Below, piece by piece: positions 8,694 through 16,113 of a DNA stretch of 55,662 nucleotides. The translations under genes and the position numbers were made by a program. Positions within the stretch are counted from its first letter, which is position 1, and each line of letters opens with the position of its first letter. This DNA is from Polyangiaceae bacterium (GTDB lineage Bacteria > Myxococcota_A > Polyangia > Polyangiales > Polyangiaceae). Under the pieces are notes generated by a model. That model did not search any database and was not told the DNA's origin. It was given only the letters and a program-made list of their open reading frames with translations. Location: NCBI GenBank assembly GCA_025937835.1, contig JAICQO010000038.1, positions 1 to 55,662 on the forward strand. Direction: 5' to 3'.

Positions 8694-10679
8694 ATGTCGT
8701 TCTTATCTTCTCGAATCGGTCGTTCCCTCGGGTTGTTCAGCGCCGGCTCCGTGTTGGGCTTGGTAGCGGTCGCCGGCTGCGACACCGGTGACGTCGTCGA
8801 TCAGAACCCGGACATGCCGGCCGCGCCGGCGCCCGTGGGCGGCAATTCCGGAACCGGTCCCGGCCCTGCCGGCATGGGCGGAACACCCGTCGCCAACGCC
8901 GGCTCAGGCGGTGCCTCCGCCGGCACACCCGCGGCAGGCGGCATCGGTGGCGCGACCGTGATCGGCATGGGAGGCGGGTTCAACCCGTCCGCCGGCTCCG
9001 GCGGCCTCCCGGTCGTTGCGGGCGGCGCTGCGAACGCCGGCAACAGCGGCGCGAGCACGGGCGGGCTCGTCGGTACACCCGCCACCTGCAAGGGCAGCTT
9101 CACGGCGGCCTCGCTCGACGGCGCGCCGCACACCGTCACGGTCGACCGCGCCAGCGCCAAGGGCGCGCTGCCGCATTTCTGGAACACCTACGGCATCGGC
9201 CACATGGCGGCGTTCCTCCAGACGGAGAACAACTGGGGCGAGATCTTGAAGGCGCACGTCAAGGACGGCGTCGCGAACCTCGGCCTCACCAGCATTCGCG
9301 CCCACGGCCTGTTCCACGACGACCTCGGGATCTACAAAGAGGTGGACGGAGCGCGCGTCTACGACTTCACCAAGTCCGATCAGATCTTCGACTTCCTCGT
9401 CGAAAATGGCGTGAAGCCGATCGTCGAGCTCGGCTCGATGCCTTCACAGCTGGCGAGCGATCCGAGCCTCACCTGGTTCTTGTGGAAGATGGGCACCTCG
9501 CCGCCCAAGGACTTCGCGCTCTGGCAAGAGCTCGTGTTCAAGTTCACCGAGCACGTCAAGGAGCGCTACGGCGCCGACGTCGTCAACCAGTGGTACTTCG
9601 AGGTCTGGAACGAGCCCGAGTGTTGCCGCGGCCAGTTCTGGGACGGCACCCTCGACCAATACTTCGAGCTCTACGATCATGCCGTCGCCGGCGTGCTCAA
9701 GGCGCTCCCGACCGCCAAGGTCGGCGGCCCCGTCGCGAGCCAACCGGTCGAGCTCACCGGCAACAGCGAGATCGGCAAGAAGTTCCTCGATCACGTGACC
9801 CGGGACAACTACGTCACGCCGGGTCAACCGGGCCAGCTCGACGTCTTCATGTACCACTCGTGGAGCTTCCTCGACGGCGCGATCAACGGTTACTTCGCGG
9901 GCCTCGACCTGCTCGACAGCTACGGCCTCACGGACACGCCGATCGCGATCACCGAGTTCGGCCCCACCTGGGAGTTCAACCTCCACGACGAGCCGCAGGA
10001 GAACGAGCACGGCGCGGCCTTCGTCGCGCAAACCTACTCCGACATCGCGCAGCGCTGCGCCAAAGACAACAAGCGCTTCCCGCTCACCTACGCCTGGTGG
10101 ACGCTGTCGGACATCTTCAAGGAAGACAACTACCGCGACGGCGAGCCGTTCATCGGCGCGATGGGGTTGATCTCCCGCGAGAACATCCACAAGCCCGCTT
10201 ACAACGCCTACAAGTTCCTGGCGCAGATGGGCAACGAGCAGGTCTCGCTCACGACCGGCGGCTCCGCGGGCCTCGGCGGCATGGCCGCGCGCGACGCAAG
10301 CGGCGGCGTCCAGGTCCTCGTTTACAACGGCCAGAGCCCCGGCAACGGCCCCGCCAACGACGTCTACTACACGCCCGGCGCCGCGCAGGACATCGCCGTC
10401 ACCGTCAGCGGCCTCGACGCCAGCAAGCCCTACGACGTCACCGTGTATCGCATCGACGAAACCCACGGCAACGCTTACACCGTGTGGGAAGCCAAGGGTC
10501 GCCCCGCCATGTCGGCCATGTCCGACGCCGACTGGGCCGAGCTCCGCGGCGCCATGGACTCCGCGCCCGAGCCCCAGGCGCAGTCTCAGTGCGGCGACAA
10601 ATTCACCGGCCGCTTCGCCCTCGCCTCGCCCGGCGTGCTGTTCGTCAAGATCGCGCCCACGCCGCCCACGCCGCTGTGA
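8694..10679 (+). CDS. GH39-type glycoside hydrolase lipoprotein (beta-xylosidase-like)
   Basis: A 661-residue lipoprotein. The signal ends in V-A-G-C with Cys29, and is followed by a Gly/Ala/Pro-rich linker to about residue 130. The catalytic (beta/alpha)8 barrel is GH39-like: acid/base Glu307 in W-Y-F-E-V-W-N-E-P, the M-Y-H-S-W-S strand, and nucleophile Glu421 in I-A-I-T-E-F-G-P. A beta-sandwich follows the barrel. GH39 enzymes remove xylose or related sugars from oligosaccharides; the exact substrate is not predictable. The frame is open further upstream to 8373, but that stretch overlaps the hybrid kinase; the ATG at 8694 begins the signal peptide. It converges on the TonB-like gene across the 10765-10993 repeat block. 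Confidence 0.87.
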   Translation: MSFLSSRIGRSLGLFSAGSVLGLVAVAGCDTGDVVDQNPDMPAAPAPVGGNSGTGPGPAGMGGTPVANAGSGGASAGTPAAGGIGGATVIGMGGGFNPSAGSGGLPVVAGGAANAGNSGASTGGLVGTPATCKGSFTAASLDGAPHTVTVDRASAKGALPHFWNTYGIGHMAAFLQTENNWGEILKAHVKDGVANLGLTSIRAHGLFHDDLGIYKEVDGARVYDFTKSDQIFDFLVENGVKPIVELGSMPSQLASDPSLTWFLWKMGTSPPKDFALWQELVFKFTEHVKERYGADVVNQWYFEVWNEPECCRGQFWDGTLDQYFELYDHAVAGVLKALPTAKVGGPVASQPVELTGNSEIGKKFLDHVTRDNYVTPGQPGQLDVFMYHSWSFLDGAINGYFAGLDLLDSYGLTDTPIAITEFGPTWEFNLHDEPQENEHGAAFVAQTYSDIAQRCAKDNKRFPLTYAWWTLSDIFKEDNYRDGEPFIGAMGLISRENIHKPAYNAYKFLAQMGNEQVSLTTGGSAGLGGMAARDASGGVQVLVYNGQSPGNGPANDVYYTPGAAQDIAVTVSGLDASKPYDVTVYRIDETHGNAYTVWEAKGRPAMSAMSDADWAELRGAMDSAPEPQAQSQCGDKFTGRFALASPGVLFVKIAPTPPTPL

Positions 10680-11007
10680 CGTCCCGTCGGGGCCGAGTCC
10701 AGTCGCCGGCCAGTCAGCATTCCGCCACGGTCACATCGCGAAAGCTCGCCCCCGCCTGAGCTCACAGTCACGTTCGAGACTGTAGTTCATCCATTCGTCA
10801 CCCCCGCCCCCAAAAGGCCTCGCCCCCGCGCGATCTCACAGTCACGTTCGAGACTGCAGTTCATCCGTTCGTTACCCTCCCTCCGAGCGCTCGCGCCCGC
10901 GCGAACCTCGCGAGCTCGGCTACGTCCAGAGGCCCGCGCCGGCGCAAACCTCACAGTCACGAACGAGACTGTAAGCAGTCACGAACGAGACTGCCAAACC
11001 CGGCCCT
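10680..11007. other. Gene-free convergent intergenic region
   Basis: This 328-bp stretch separates the GH39 lipoprotein and TonB-like stop codons. I see no gene in it. It is dominated by the four 18-bp dyads described separately, set in C-rich sequence. Confidence 0.7.
10765..10993. repeat. Four copies of an 18-bp interrupted dyad
   Basis: CAGTCACGTTCGAGACTG occurs at 10765-10782 and 10839-10856; CAGTCACGAACGAGACTG occurs at 10954-10971 and 10976-10993. Each has CAGTC/GACTG arms and inner CG/CG pairs, and 14 of 18 positions are symmetric. The two classes differ only in the central TT versus AA. In the first two copies similarity extends to about 36 bp (flanking TCA on the left and AGTTCATCC, A or G, TTCGT on the right). 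The last two are a 22-bp tandem. Spacing is irregular (74, 115, 22 bp), so this is not a CRISPR. It could be a dispersed genomic repeat, a regulator site or a bidirectional terminator. Confidence 0.75.
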
Positions 11008-12210
11008 TCAAAACATCTGCTCTTCGAGCACCGCGACCCGCACCACGCGCGCGGCTTTGGCGTCCGCGTTCGACGGATCGCACGCGCCCTGAATGCGAAA
11101 CTCGGTGCCCGCGTTCCGCTCGCGGTTACCCGAGGGCGCCTGCAAGGTGCCGAGCGGAGTGATGCCGGCGCGGTAGTCGCAAACCTTGTTCTTCCCCGCG
11201 ACGAATAGGCCGGGAACCTCGGTGTTCGCGATCTGCTCCTGGAGCGGCACGCTGTCGTTCGCCGCGGTCGGGTTGAGCTCTTCGATCTCTTTCCGACCTT
11301 CCTCGACCGAACGCAGGCGCGGCGCGACGGCCTCGAGCTGCGGCTTCTTCAAGCTCTTGCTGGCGACGCCGCTCGGGAAGCGTTCGTCGGCGACGAGCTC
11401 GATCACCAGGCGCGCGCCGGCGCGGCCGGCCGGAATGCGCGGCGGTTTGCGCCGCAAGTCAGCGGCCGCGCGCCGAGCAACGCTTTCCCACGCGTCTTTG
11501 GGTGCCGTCGCTGCCGAGACCGCGACTTCCACCGCGCCGTCGCGCGTCACCGTGATTTGAAAACGCGCCTTGCCGAGCTCCGGCGCATCGCCGTGATGCG
11601 CGGCGCCGCGCATCGCCGACAGCACACGCCCCGACGGCCCGAGCCCGAGCGCGCGGCTGCGCTCCTCGAGCCCTTCTTGCAAGCCGCCGCTCTTGCTGGC
11701 AACGGGAACGCGCACGAGCGGCCGCCGCGCTGCGCCCGTCGCCGGCACCACGCCTTCGGTCGCGACCATCGGACCCGTCGCCCAGCGCTGCCAGCCGTTC
11801 TCACCGATCCCGAGATCAATCGGCGCGCTGGATTCGGAATCGATCGGCGCGTAGACTTGGGGGTCGATTCCCAGAGTGGGCTCGGCCGTCTCTTCTAGTG
11901 TTGCGCGGCCGTCCGCAAGCTCCGCGACCGCCGCTTGCGGCGCGCCATCAGCACCGAGGGCGCCATCGGGCGTGCGAGCGATGGGACGAGAGGCGCCGCC
12001 CTGCGCGGGAGCCGCTTGCGGCGTGACGGCGTCGTCGAGGGCCGCAGTCTCGACCCCAATCTCGATTGGCTCGTGCGCGGGAACGCTGAGCTCCGTCGCT
12101 GGCTGCGGCGAGGGCTGCTCGCGGATCGCCCACCACCCGAGCGCGTGCAGAGCCGCCGCGCCGATCAGCGCGACCGCTTCGCGGGTGACTCTCGGGCGCC
12201 GCTCCCTCAC
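11008..12210 (-). CDS. TonB-like protein with extra C-terminal domain
   Basis: A 400-residue protein with one N-terminal membrane anchor (about residues 10-28), a long Pro/Ala/Glu-rich stretch (30-150) as in TonB periplasmic spacers, and a TonB/AgmX-type domain at about 215-285 (F-Q-I-T-V-T-R-D-G-A-V-E-V strand, then R-I-P-A-G-R-A-G). About 100 further residues follow, with two Cys (in V-C-D-Y and G-A-C-D), which is unusual because TonB normally ends with its C-terminal domain. The start is a GTG. No ExbB/ExbD gene is adjacent. It may span the periplasm and contact an outer-membrane partner, but that is inference. It converges on the GH39 gene. Confidence 0.65.
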   Translation of the reverse strand: MRERRPRVTREAVALIGAAALHALGWWAIREQPSPQPATELSVPAHEPIEIGVETAALDDAVTPQAAPAQGGASRPIARTPDGALGADGAPQAAVAELADGRATLEETAEPTLGIDPQVYAPIDSESSAPIDLGIGENGWQRWATGPMVATEGVVPATGAARRPLVRVPVASKSGGLQEGLEERSRALGLGPSGRVLSAMRGAAHHGDAPELGKARFQITVTRDGAVEVAVSAATAPKDAWESVARRAAADLRRKPPRIPAGRAGARLVIELVADERFPSGVASKSLKKPQLEAVAPRLRSVEEGRKEIEELNPTAANDSVPLQEQIANTEVPGLFVAGKNKVCDYRAGITPLGTLQAPSGNRERNAGTEFRIQGACDPSNADAKAARVVRVAVLEEQMF

Positions 12211-12261
12211 TTGGAGGCGCTTAGCACGTTCTCGCTGGCGTCGTGGTCCCGCAGCGCGGAA

Positions 12262-12804
12262 TCAAGGGGATGAGGTCGAAGAGGCGGAGTTTGGGCCGAG
12301 CTGACGGCGCAGCTCGAAGAGGACGATGCCCACGGCCACGGCGAGGTTCAAACTGCGCGTCTGGCCGGATACCGGGATGGTCACGGCGGCGTCGGTGGCG
12401 GCAATGATGTCAGCTGGCACACCCACGCTCTCGGATCCGAACAGCAGCAGGTCCGTGGACGCGAAGCGAAACTCGCCGAGCGGCGAAGCGTTCTCCGCGG
12501 CCACCGTCGCGATGACGCGCCCGCGGTGGTCCCGGTGCTCGCGGAGGAGCTCGTCGGGACGTTCTACGCGGTGCCATCGAATCTTCTGAAACGCGCCGGC
12601 CGAGATCGCGCGCAGGTCTCGCGTCCGCGCCTTTCCGTAGCGGTCGCGCACCAGTCGAAACGGATCGAACACGAAGCACTCTCGATGCCCGAAGCCTTCG
12701 AGCGTGCGAGAGACGAGACACAGGTTCCGGAACTCTTGCGGCGCGTAGAGTAAGACGGCGGGCAATCCGATCTCGAAGTTCTGGCTCAGTGGAGCGTGGC
12801 TCAC
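12262..12804 (-). CDS. SpoU/TrmH-family RNA 2'-O-methyltransferase
   Basis: A 180-residue SPOUT-fold methyltransferase with motif 2 L-L-L-F-G-S-E-S-V-G-V-P and motif 3 I-P-V-S-G-Q-T-R-S-L-N-L-A-V-A, which together form the trefoil-knot SAM site. There is no N-terminal substrate-binding extension, so the size resembles TrmL-type tRNA methyltransferases. The GTG at 12804 overlaps the stop of the upstream kinase as GTGA, the same junction used between regulator and kinase, and was chosen on that ground; a TTG at 12852 preceded by AGAGG would add 16 residues. Being the third gene of a two-component operon is unusual. The RNA target is not known. Confidence 0.85.
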   Translation of the reverse strand: MSHAPLSQNFEIGLPAVLLYAPQEFRNLCLVSRTLEGFGHRECFVFDPFRLVRDRYGKARTRDLRAISAGAFQKIRWHRVERPDELLREHRDHRGRVIATVAAENASPLGEFRFASTDLLLFGSESVGVPADIIAATDAAVTIPVSGQTRSLNLAVAVGIVLFELRRQLGPNSASSTSSP

Positions 12805-14180
12805 GCGGAGGCGCTCGAAGCGGGGGACGTCGGAATCGAGACCGTAAAGCAAGTGCCTCTATGCGGCTCGCTTTCGACGGCGATGTTGCCGCCGTGCGCT
12901 TCGACGATGCGCTTGGCGATCGCGAGCCCGAGACCGACGCCGCCCGTGGAGCGCGTGCGGCTGCGGTCACCGCGGAAGAAGGGCTCGAAGATCCGCGCGA
13001 GATCTTCGGCGGCGATGCCGATCCCGCGATCGCGGACGCGGAGCACCAAGGCAGAGGACGCGTCGCTCGCGCCTTCGAGCTCGATCGGGTCGTCGGGCTC
13101 GGAGAACTTCACGGCGTTGTCGAGCAGGTTGTCGAGCACGCGGCGGAGCATGGCCAGATCGGCGCTGACGTTCGGCAAGGAAGCCGGCAACGACGTCGAC
13201 AGCTTGCGCTCGGGGTGGCGAATGCGAAAGCGTGCCTCGGCCGCTCCGATCAGCTTGCGCCCTTCCACCGGTTCTCGCTTGAGCGGCGGCAAGGCGTCGC
13301 CTCCGTCGCCGCGCGCCAGGTCGAGGCGTGCGGCAGTGAGGATGCCGTCGAGCAGCTGCTCGAGCTCGGCGAGGTCGTCCTCGATGTCGGTGAAGTAGCT
13401 CTCGGCGCGCTCCGCGCCGTCCCGCACCAGCTCGAGCGCCAGCCGGATCCGCGCCAGCGGCGTGCGGAGCTCGTGAGAGACGTTCGCCAGGAGCTCCTTT
13501 TCCGAGCGGCGGAGCGTGCCGATCCGATCGGCCATCTCGTCGAAGGCGCGCTCCAGATCGCCGATCTCGTCGCGCCGGCCGCTATTCGAACGGCGAGACA
13601 GATCACCCGCCCCGAACGCGCGCGTCAACGCGGCGAGGTCCTCCACCGGGCGCGCCAGCGAGCGCGCGACGGGGATCGAGATCAGCGCGAGCACGCCGAG
13701 CGCGGCCGCGAGCTGCAGCGCACCGAGACCGAGCGGCAGCGTCGCGAGCGGATAGCGGACGCGCGCGTAGTGAGCCACGCCGCCGTCCAACCCCGTTTCG
13801 ACGACGACACCAGCGCCGTCCTGGAAAGAGGTGCGCTCTCGCGCGAAGCGCGCGAGCTCCGCCGCGGCGAGTGGCTGGGGCGGCCACTCCGCGTTGGAGT
13901 CGATCATCGTCCCGCGAGCGTCGAAGATCGTCATCTCGATGTTCGAGCGGCGCTTGAGGTCCTCGAGCTCGCGCCTTAGCGTCTCGCGGTCGTCGGCGAT
14001 CGCCATCAGGTGCCAGGCGATCCAGGCCGTGCTCGGGCGGCTCGGCCCCTCGGCGACCGGCTGAAACAGGTAGGTTCCGACCAGAAAGCTCGCACCCGTC
14101 GCCAGCGCGGACATGAGCACGCCGAACACGTAGACGCGCAGCAGCAAGCCGCGCCCGCGCGTGGGAGCCGCGCGGCTCAC
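12801..14180 (-). CDS. Sensor histidine kinase, partner of divergent-efflux response regulator
   Basis: A 459-residue membrane kinase. It has membrane segments at about 12-38 and 150-172, a periplasmic loop between them, HAMP (about 172-225), a phosphoacceptor helix with His236 in V-S-H-E-L-R-T-P, and a HATPase domain with N box N-L-L-D-N-A (Asn355), G1 D-R-G-I-G-I and G2 G-G-V-G-L-G-L-A-I. The GTG start at 14180 overlaps the response regulator stop (GTGA), giving translational coupling, and its own stop overlaps the methyltransferase start in the same way. The pair faces an RND efflux operon, so the likely signal is envelope stress or a toxic compound. Confidence 0.9.
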   Translation of the reverse strand: MSRAAPTRGRGLLLRVYVFGVLMSALATGASFLVGTYLFQPVAEGPSRPSTAWIAWHLMAIADDRETLRRELEDLKRRSNIEMTIFDARGTMIDSNAEWPPQPLAAAELARFARERTSFQDGAGVVVETGLDGGVAHYARVRYPLATLPLGLGALQLAAALGVLALISIPVARSLARPVEDLAALTRAFGAGDLSRRSNSGRRDEIGDLERAFDEMADRIGTLRRSEKELLANVSHELRTPLARIRLALELVRDGAERAESYFTDIEDDLAELEQLLDGILTAARLDLARGDGGDALPPLKREPVEGRKLIGAAEARFRIRHPERKLSTSLPASLPNVSADLAMLRRVLDNLLDNAVKFSEPDDPIELEGASDASSALVLRVRDRGIGIAAEDLARIFEPFFRGDRSRTRSTGGVGLGLAIAKRIVEAHGGNIAVESEPHRGTCFTVSIPTSPASSASA

Positions 14181-14881
14181 CGCTCTTCACCCGGGGTGAG
14201 CAGGTAGCCGGAGCCGCGGATCGTCTTCAAGAGCCGCGGCTGCCGCGAGTCGTCGCCGAGCTTCTGGCGCAAGCGCGAGACGCGCACGTCGATCGAGCGA
14301 TCGAAAGCTTCATCGGCGTTGCCCTTGGCGAGCTCGAGCAAGCGTTCGCGGCTGAGCACGCGCCCGGGGTGCTCGGCAAACACCCTCAAGAGTGAGAATT
14401 CGTAGGACGTAAGCGCGAGCGCGCGCCCGTCGAGCGTGGCCGACTGCGCGTCACAATCGAGCACCAGCCGGCCGACGCGCAGCTCCCGCGTCGAAGGCCC
14501 GGCCAAGCCCCGCGCGCGGCGCGTGACCGCGTGGATCCGCGCCAGAAGCTCGCGCGCCGAGAACGGCTTCGTCAAATAGTCGTCCGCGCCGAGCTCGAGG
14601 CCCAGCACGCGGTCGGCGACGTCGGTGCGCGCGGTGACCGCGATGATCGGCACGTGCGAAGACTTGCGGAGCTCGCGGCACACCTCGAAGCCGTCGACGC
14701 CAGGCAGCATCACGTCCAGCACGACCACGTCGATCTCCGGCTGCGCGCCGGCCTTGATCGCGGAGCTGCCGTCCGCGACGTGCACGACCTTGAGCCCGTT
14801 ACCCTCGAGGTAGTCCCGCGTGAGGCGCGCGAGCTTCGCGTCGTCTTCGACGAGCAAGACCTGAAGCGGCGCGGGCTCCAT
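14177..14881 (-). CDS. OmpR/PhoB-family response regulator
   Basis: A 234-residue regulator with a receiver domain (acidic Asp13/Asp14, phosphoacceptor Asp56 in V-L-D-V-M-L-P, Lys105 in T-K-P-F) and a winged-helix DNA-binding domain (L-T-S-Y-E-F-S-L-L, then R-S-I-D-V-R-V-S-R-L-R-Q-K-L and G-S-G-Y). The frame extends to 14905, but the ATG at 14881 fits the family N-terminus and leaves the candidate binding repeat at 14891-14900 outside the gene. It is first in the regulator-kinase-methyltransferase operon and probably activates the divergent efflux genes as well as itself. Confidence 0.9.
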   Translation of the reverse strand: MEPAPLQVLLVEDDAKLARLTRDYLEGNGLKVVHVADGSSAIKAGAQPEIDVVVLDVMLPGVDGFEVCRELRKSSHVPIIAVTARTDVADRVLGLELGADDYLTKPFSARELLARIHAVTRRARGLAGPSTRELRVGRLVLDCDAQSATLDGRALALTSYEFSLLRVFAEHPGRVLSRERLLELAKGNADEAFDRSIDVRVSRLRQKLGDDSRQPRLLKTIRGSGYLLTPGEER

Positions 14882-14890
14882 CGGCCGATC

Positions 14891-14940
14891 GTACACAATC
14901 GCCACGCCGGGCCCAGCGCGGACACATTCCTACACAATCC
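14891..14940. promoter_or_regulatory. Candidate response-regulator boxes, phased direct repeats
   Basis: Three similar 10-mers lie in the divergent region: GTACACAATC at 14891-14900, GACACATTCC at 14921-14930 and TACACAATCC at 14931-14940. The last two are directly adjacent, with a 10-bp period, as expected for OmpR/PhoB dimers. The first shows its ACACAATC core one base further along (14893, against 14923 and 14932). The position between the regulator and efflux operons makes them the best candidates for the operator. Confidence 0.5.
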
Positions 14941-14979
14941 AGCAAGACGCGTGAAAGCATCCGAAACTAGGCTTTCGTC

Positions 14980-16113
14980 GTGAGAACCGCCGCGATATTC
15001 GCCTTCCTCTTGCTCGCGAGCTGCAGCCGCGGCCAGAAAGACTCTCCGAAGCCTGCGCAGGCCGTGCCGGTGCGCGTCGCCGCAGTCGAGCAGCGCGATG
15101 TCCCCCTCGAGATCCCCGCGTTCGGGATCGTCGAGGCGAGCAGCACGGTCGAGATCGTGTCGCAGGTGTCGGGCCTGGTGACGCAGGTTCATTTCAAGGA
15201 GGGCGACTTCGTCAAGGCCGGCGATCCGCTGTTCACGATCGACACGCGCCCCTACGCCGCGTCGATGGCCGTCGCCAGCGCCGAAGTCGAGCGCTACCAG
15301 GCGCTGGCAGAGCAAGCGCGGCTTCAGGCCGAACGCACCGAGCGGCTCGTCCAGGAAGGGCTCGCGACCGCACAAGAGCTCGACAAGGCGCGAGCGGACG
15401 CGCAATCCTCGGCTGCCAACGTCAAGCTCGGCCGAGCGGCGCTGCGCAGCGCCGGGATCAACGTCGCCTTCACGCACATCAAGTCGCCCCTCGACGGCCG
15501 CACGGGCGCGCTGCTCGTTCACGCCGGAAACGTGGTGCGCGCGGGAGATCCGGCTCCGCTGGTCGTGGTCCGCCGGCTGACGCCGGTGCAGGTGAGGTTC
15601 GCGGTGCCGGAGACGTACGTCGATCGCATTCGCGAGCGCGCCAAGGGCGCGACGCTCGACGTCCGCATCAAGCGGGCCGGTGCAGACTCGAAGCCCGTGA
15701 CGGCACCGCTCACGTTCCTCGAAAACGCCGTCGACGAAGCCACCGGCACACTGGCGCTCAAGGCAACCTACCCGAACACCGGGTTCGAGCTTTGGCCGGG
15801 GGTGTCCGTCGAGGTCGCGCTCGTACTCGGCGTGGACAAGCAGGCCATCATCGTGCCGGGTGCCGCGGTCGCAGAAGGGCAGTCCGGCGCTTACGCCTTC
15901 GTCGTCGAGCAGGGGCGCGCCCGGCTCCGCAAGCTGGAGATCGATCGCACGACACCCGAGTTCGCCGTGCTGCGCTCCGGTTTGCGCGCGGGCGAGCAGG
16001 TCGTGATCGAAGGCCAGGTCAGGTTGCGTGACGGAATCGCCGTGAGCATCAAGCCCGGAGTCGGGGCGCCGGGCGCGAGCGCGAGCAACGGCCCGGAGGG
16101 CGCGCGGCCATGA
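14980..16113 (+). CDS. RND efflux periplasmic adaptor lipoprotein
   Basis: A 377-residue membrane-fusion protein. The signal L-L-L-A-S-C puts the lipidated residue at Cys15. A barrel-sandwich/lipoyl half (S-G-L-V-T-Q-V-H-F-K-E-G-D-F-V-K-A-G), a helical hairpin (about 95-150), the second lipoyl half (I-K-S-P-L-D-G-R-T-G), a beta-barrel and a membrane-proximal domain follow in normal order. It would link the inner-membrane permease encoded next to an outer-membrane channel. The start is a GTG. The stop overlaps the permease start by ATGA. It is divergent from, and probably controlled by, the two-component operon. Confidence 0.92.
   Translation: MRTAAIFAFLLLASCSRGQKDSPKPAQAVPVRVAAVEQRDVPLEIPAFGIVEASSTVEIVSQVSGLVTQVHFKEGDFVKAGDPLFTIDTRPYAASMAVASAEVERYQALAEQARLQAERTERLVQEGLATAQELDKARADAQSSAANVKLGRAALRSAGINVAFTHIKSPLDGRTGALLVHAGNVVRAGDPAPLVVVRRLTPVQVRFAVPETYVDRIRERAKGATLDVRIKRAGADSKPVTAPLTFLENAVDEATGTLALKATYPNTGFELWPGVSVEVALVLGVDKQAIIVPGAAVAEGQSGAYAFVVEQGRARLRKLEIDRTTPEFAVLRSGLRAGEQVVIEGQVRLRDGIAVSIKPGVGAPGASASNGPEGARP

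Noticed and set aside
10765-10993. Possible CRISPR array
   Set aside because: Only four short dyads with spacing of 74, 115 and 22 bp, and two variants of the core.
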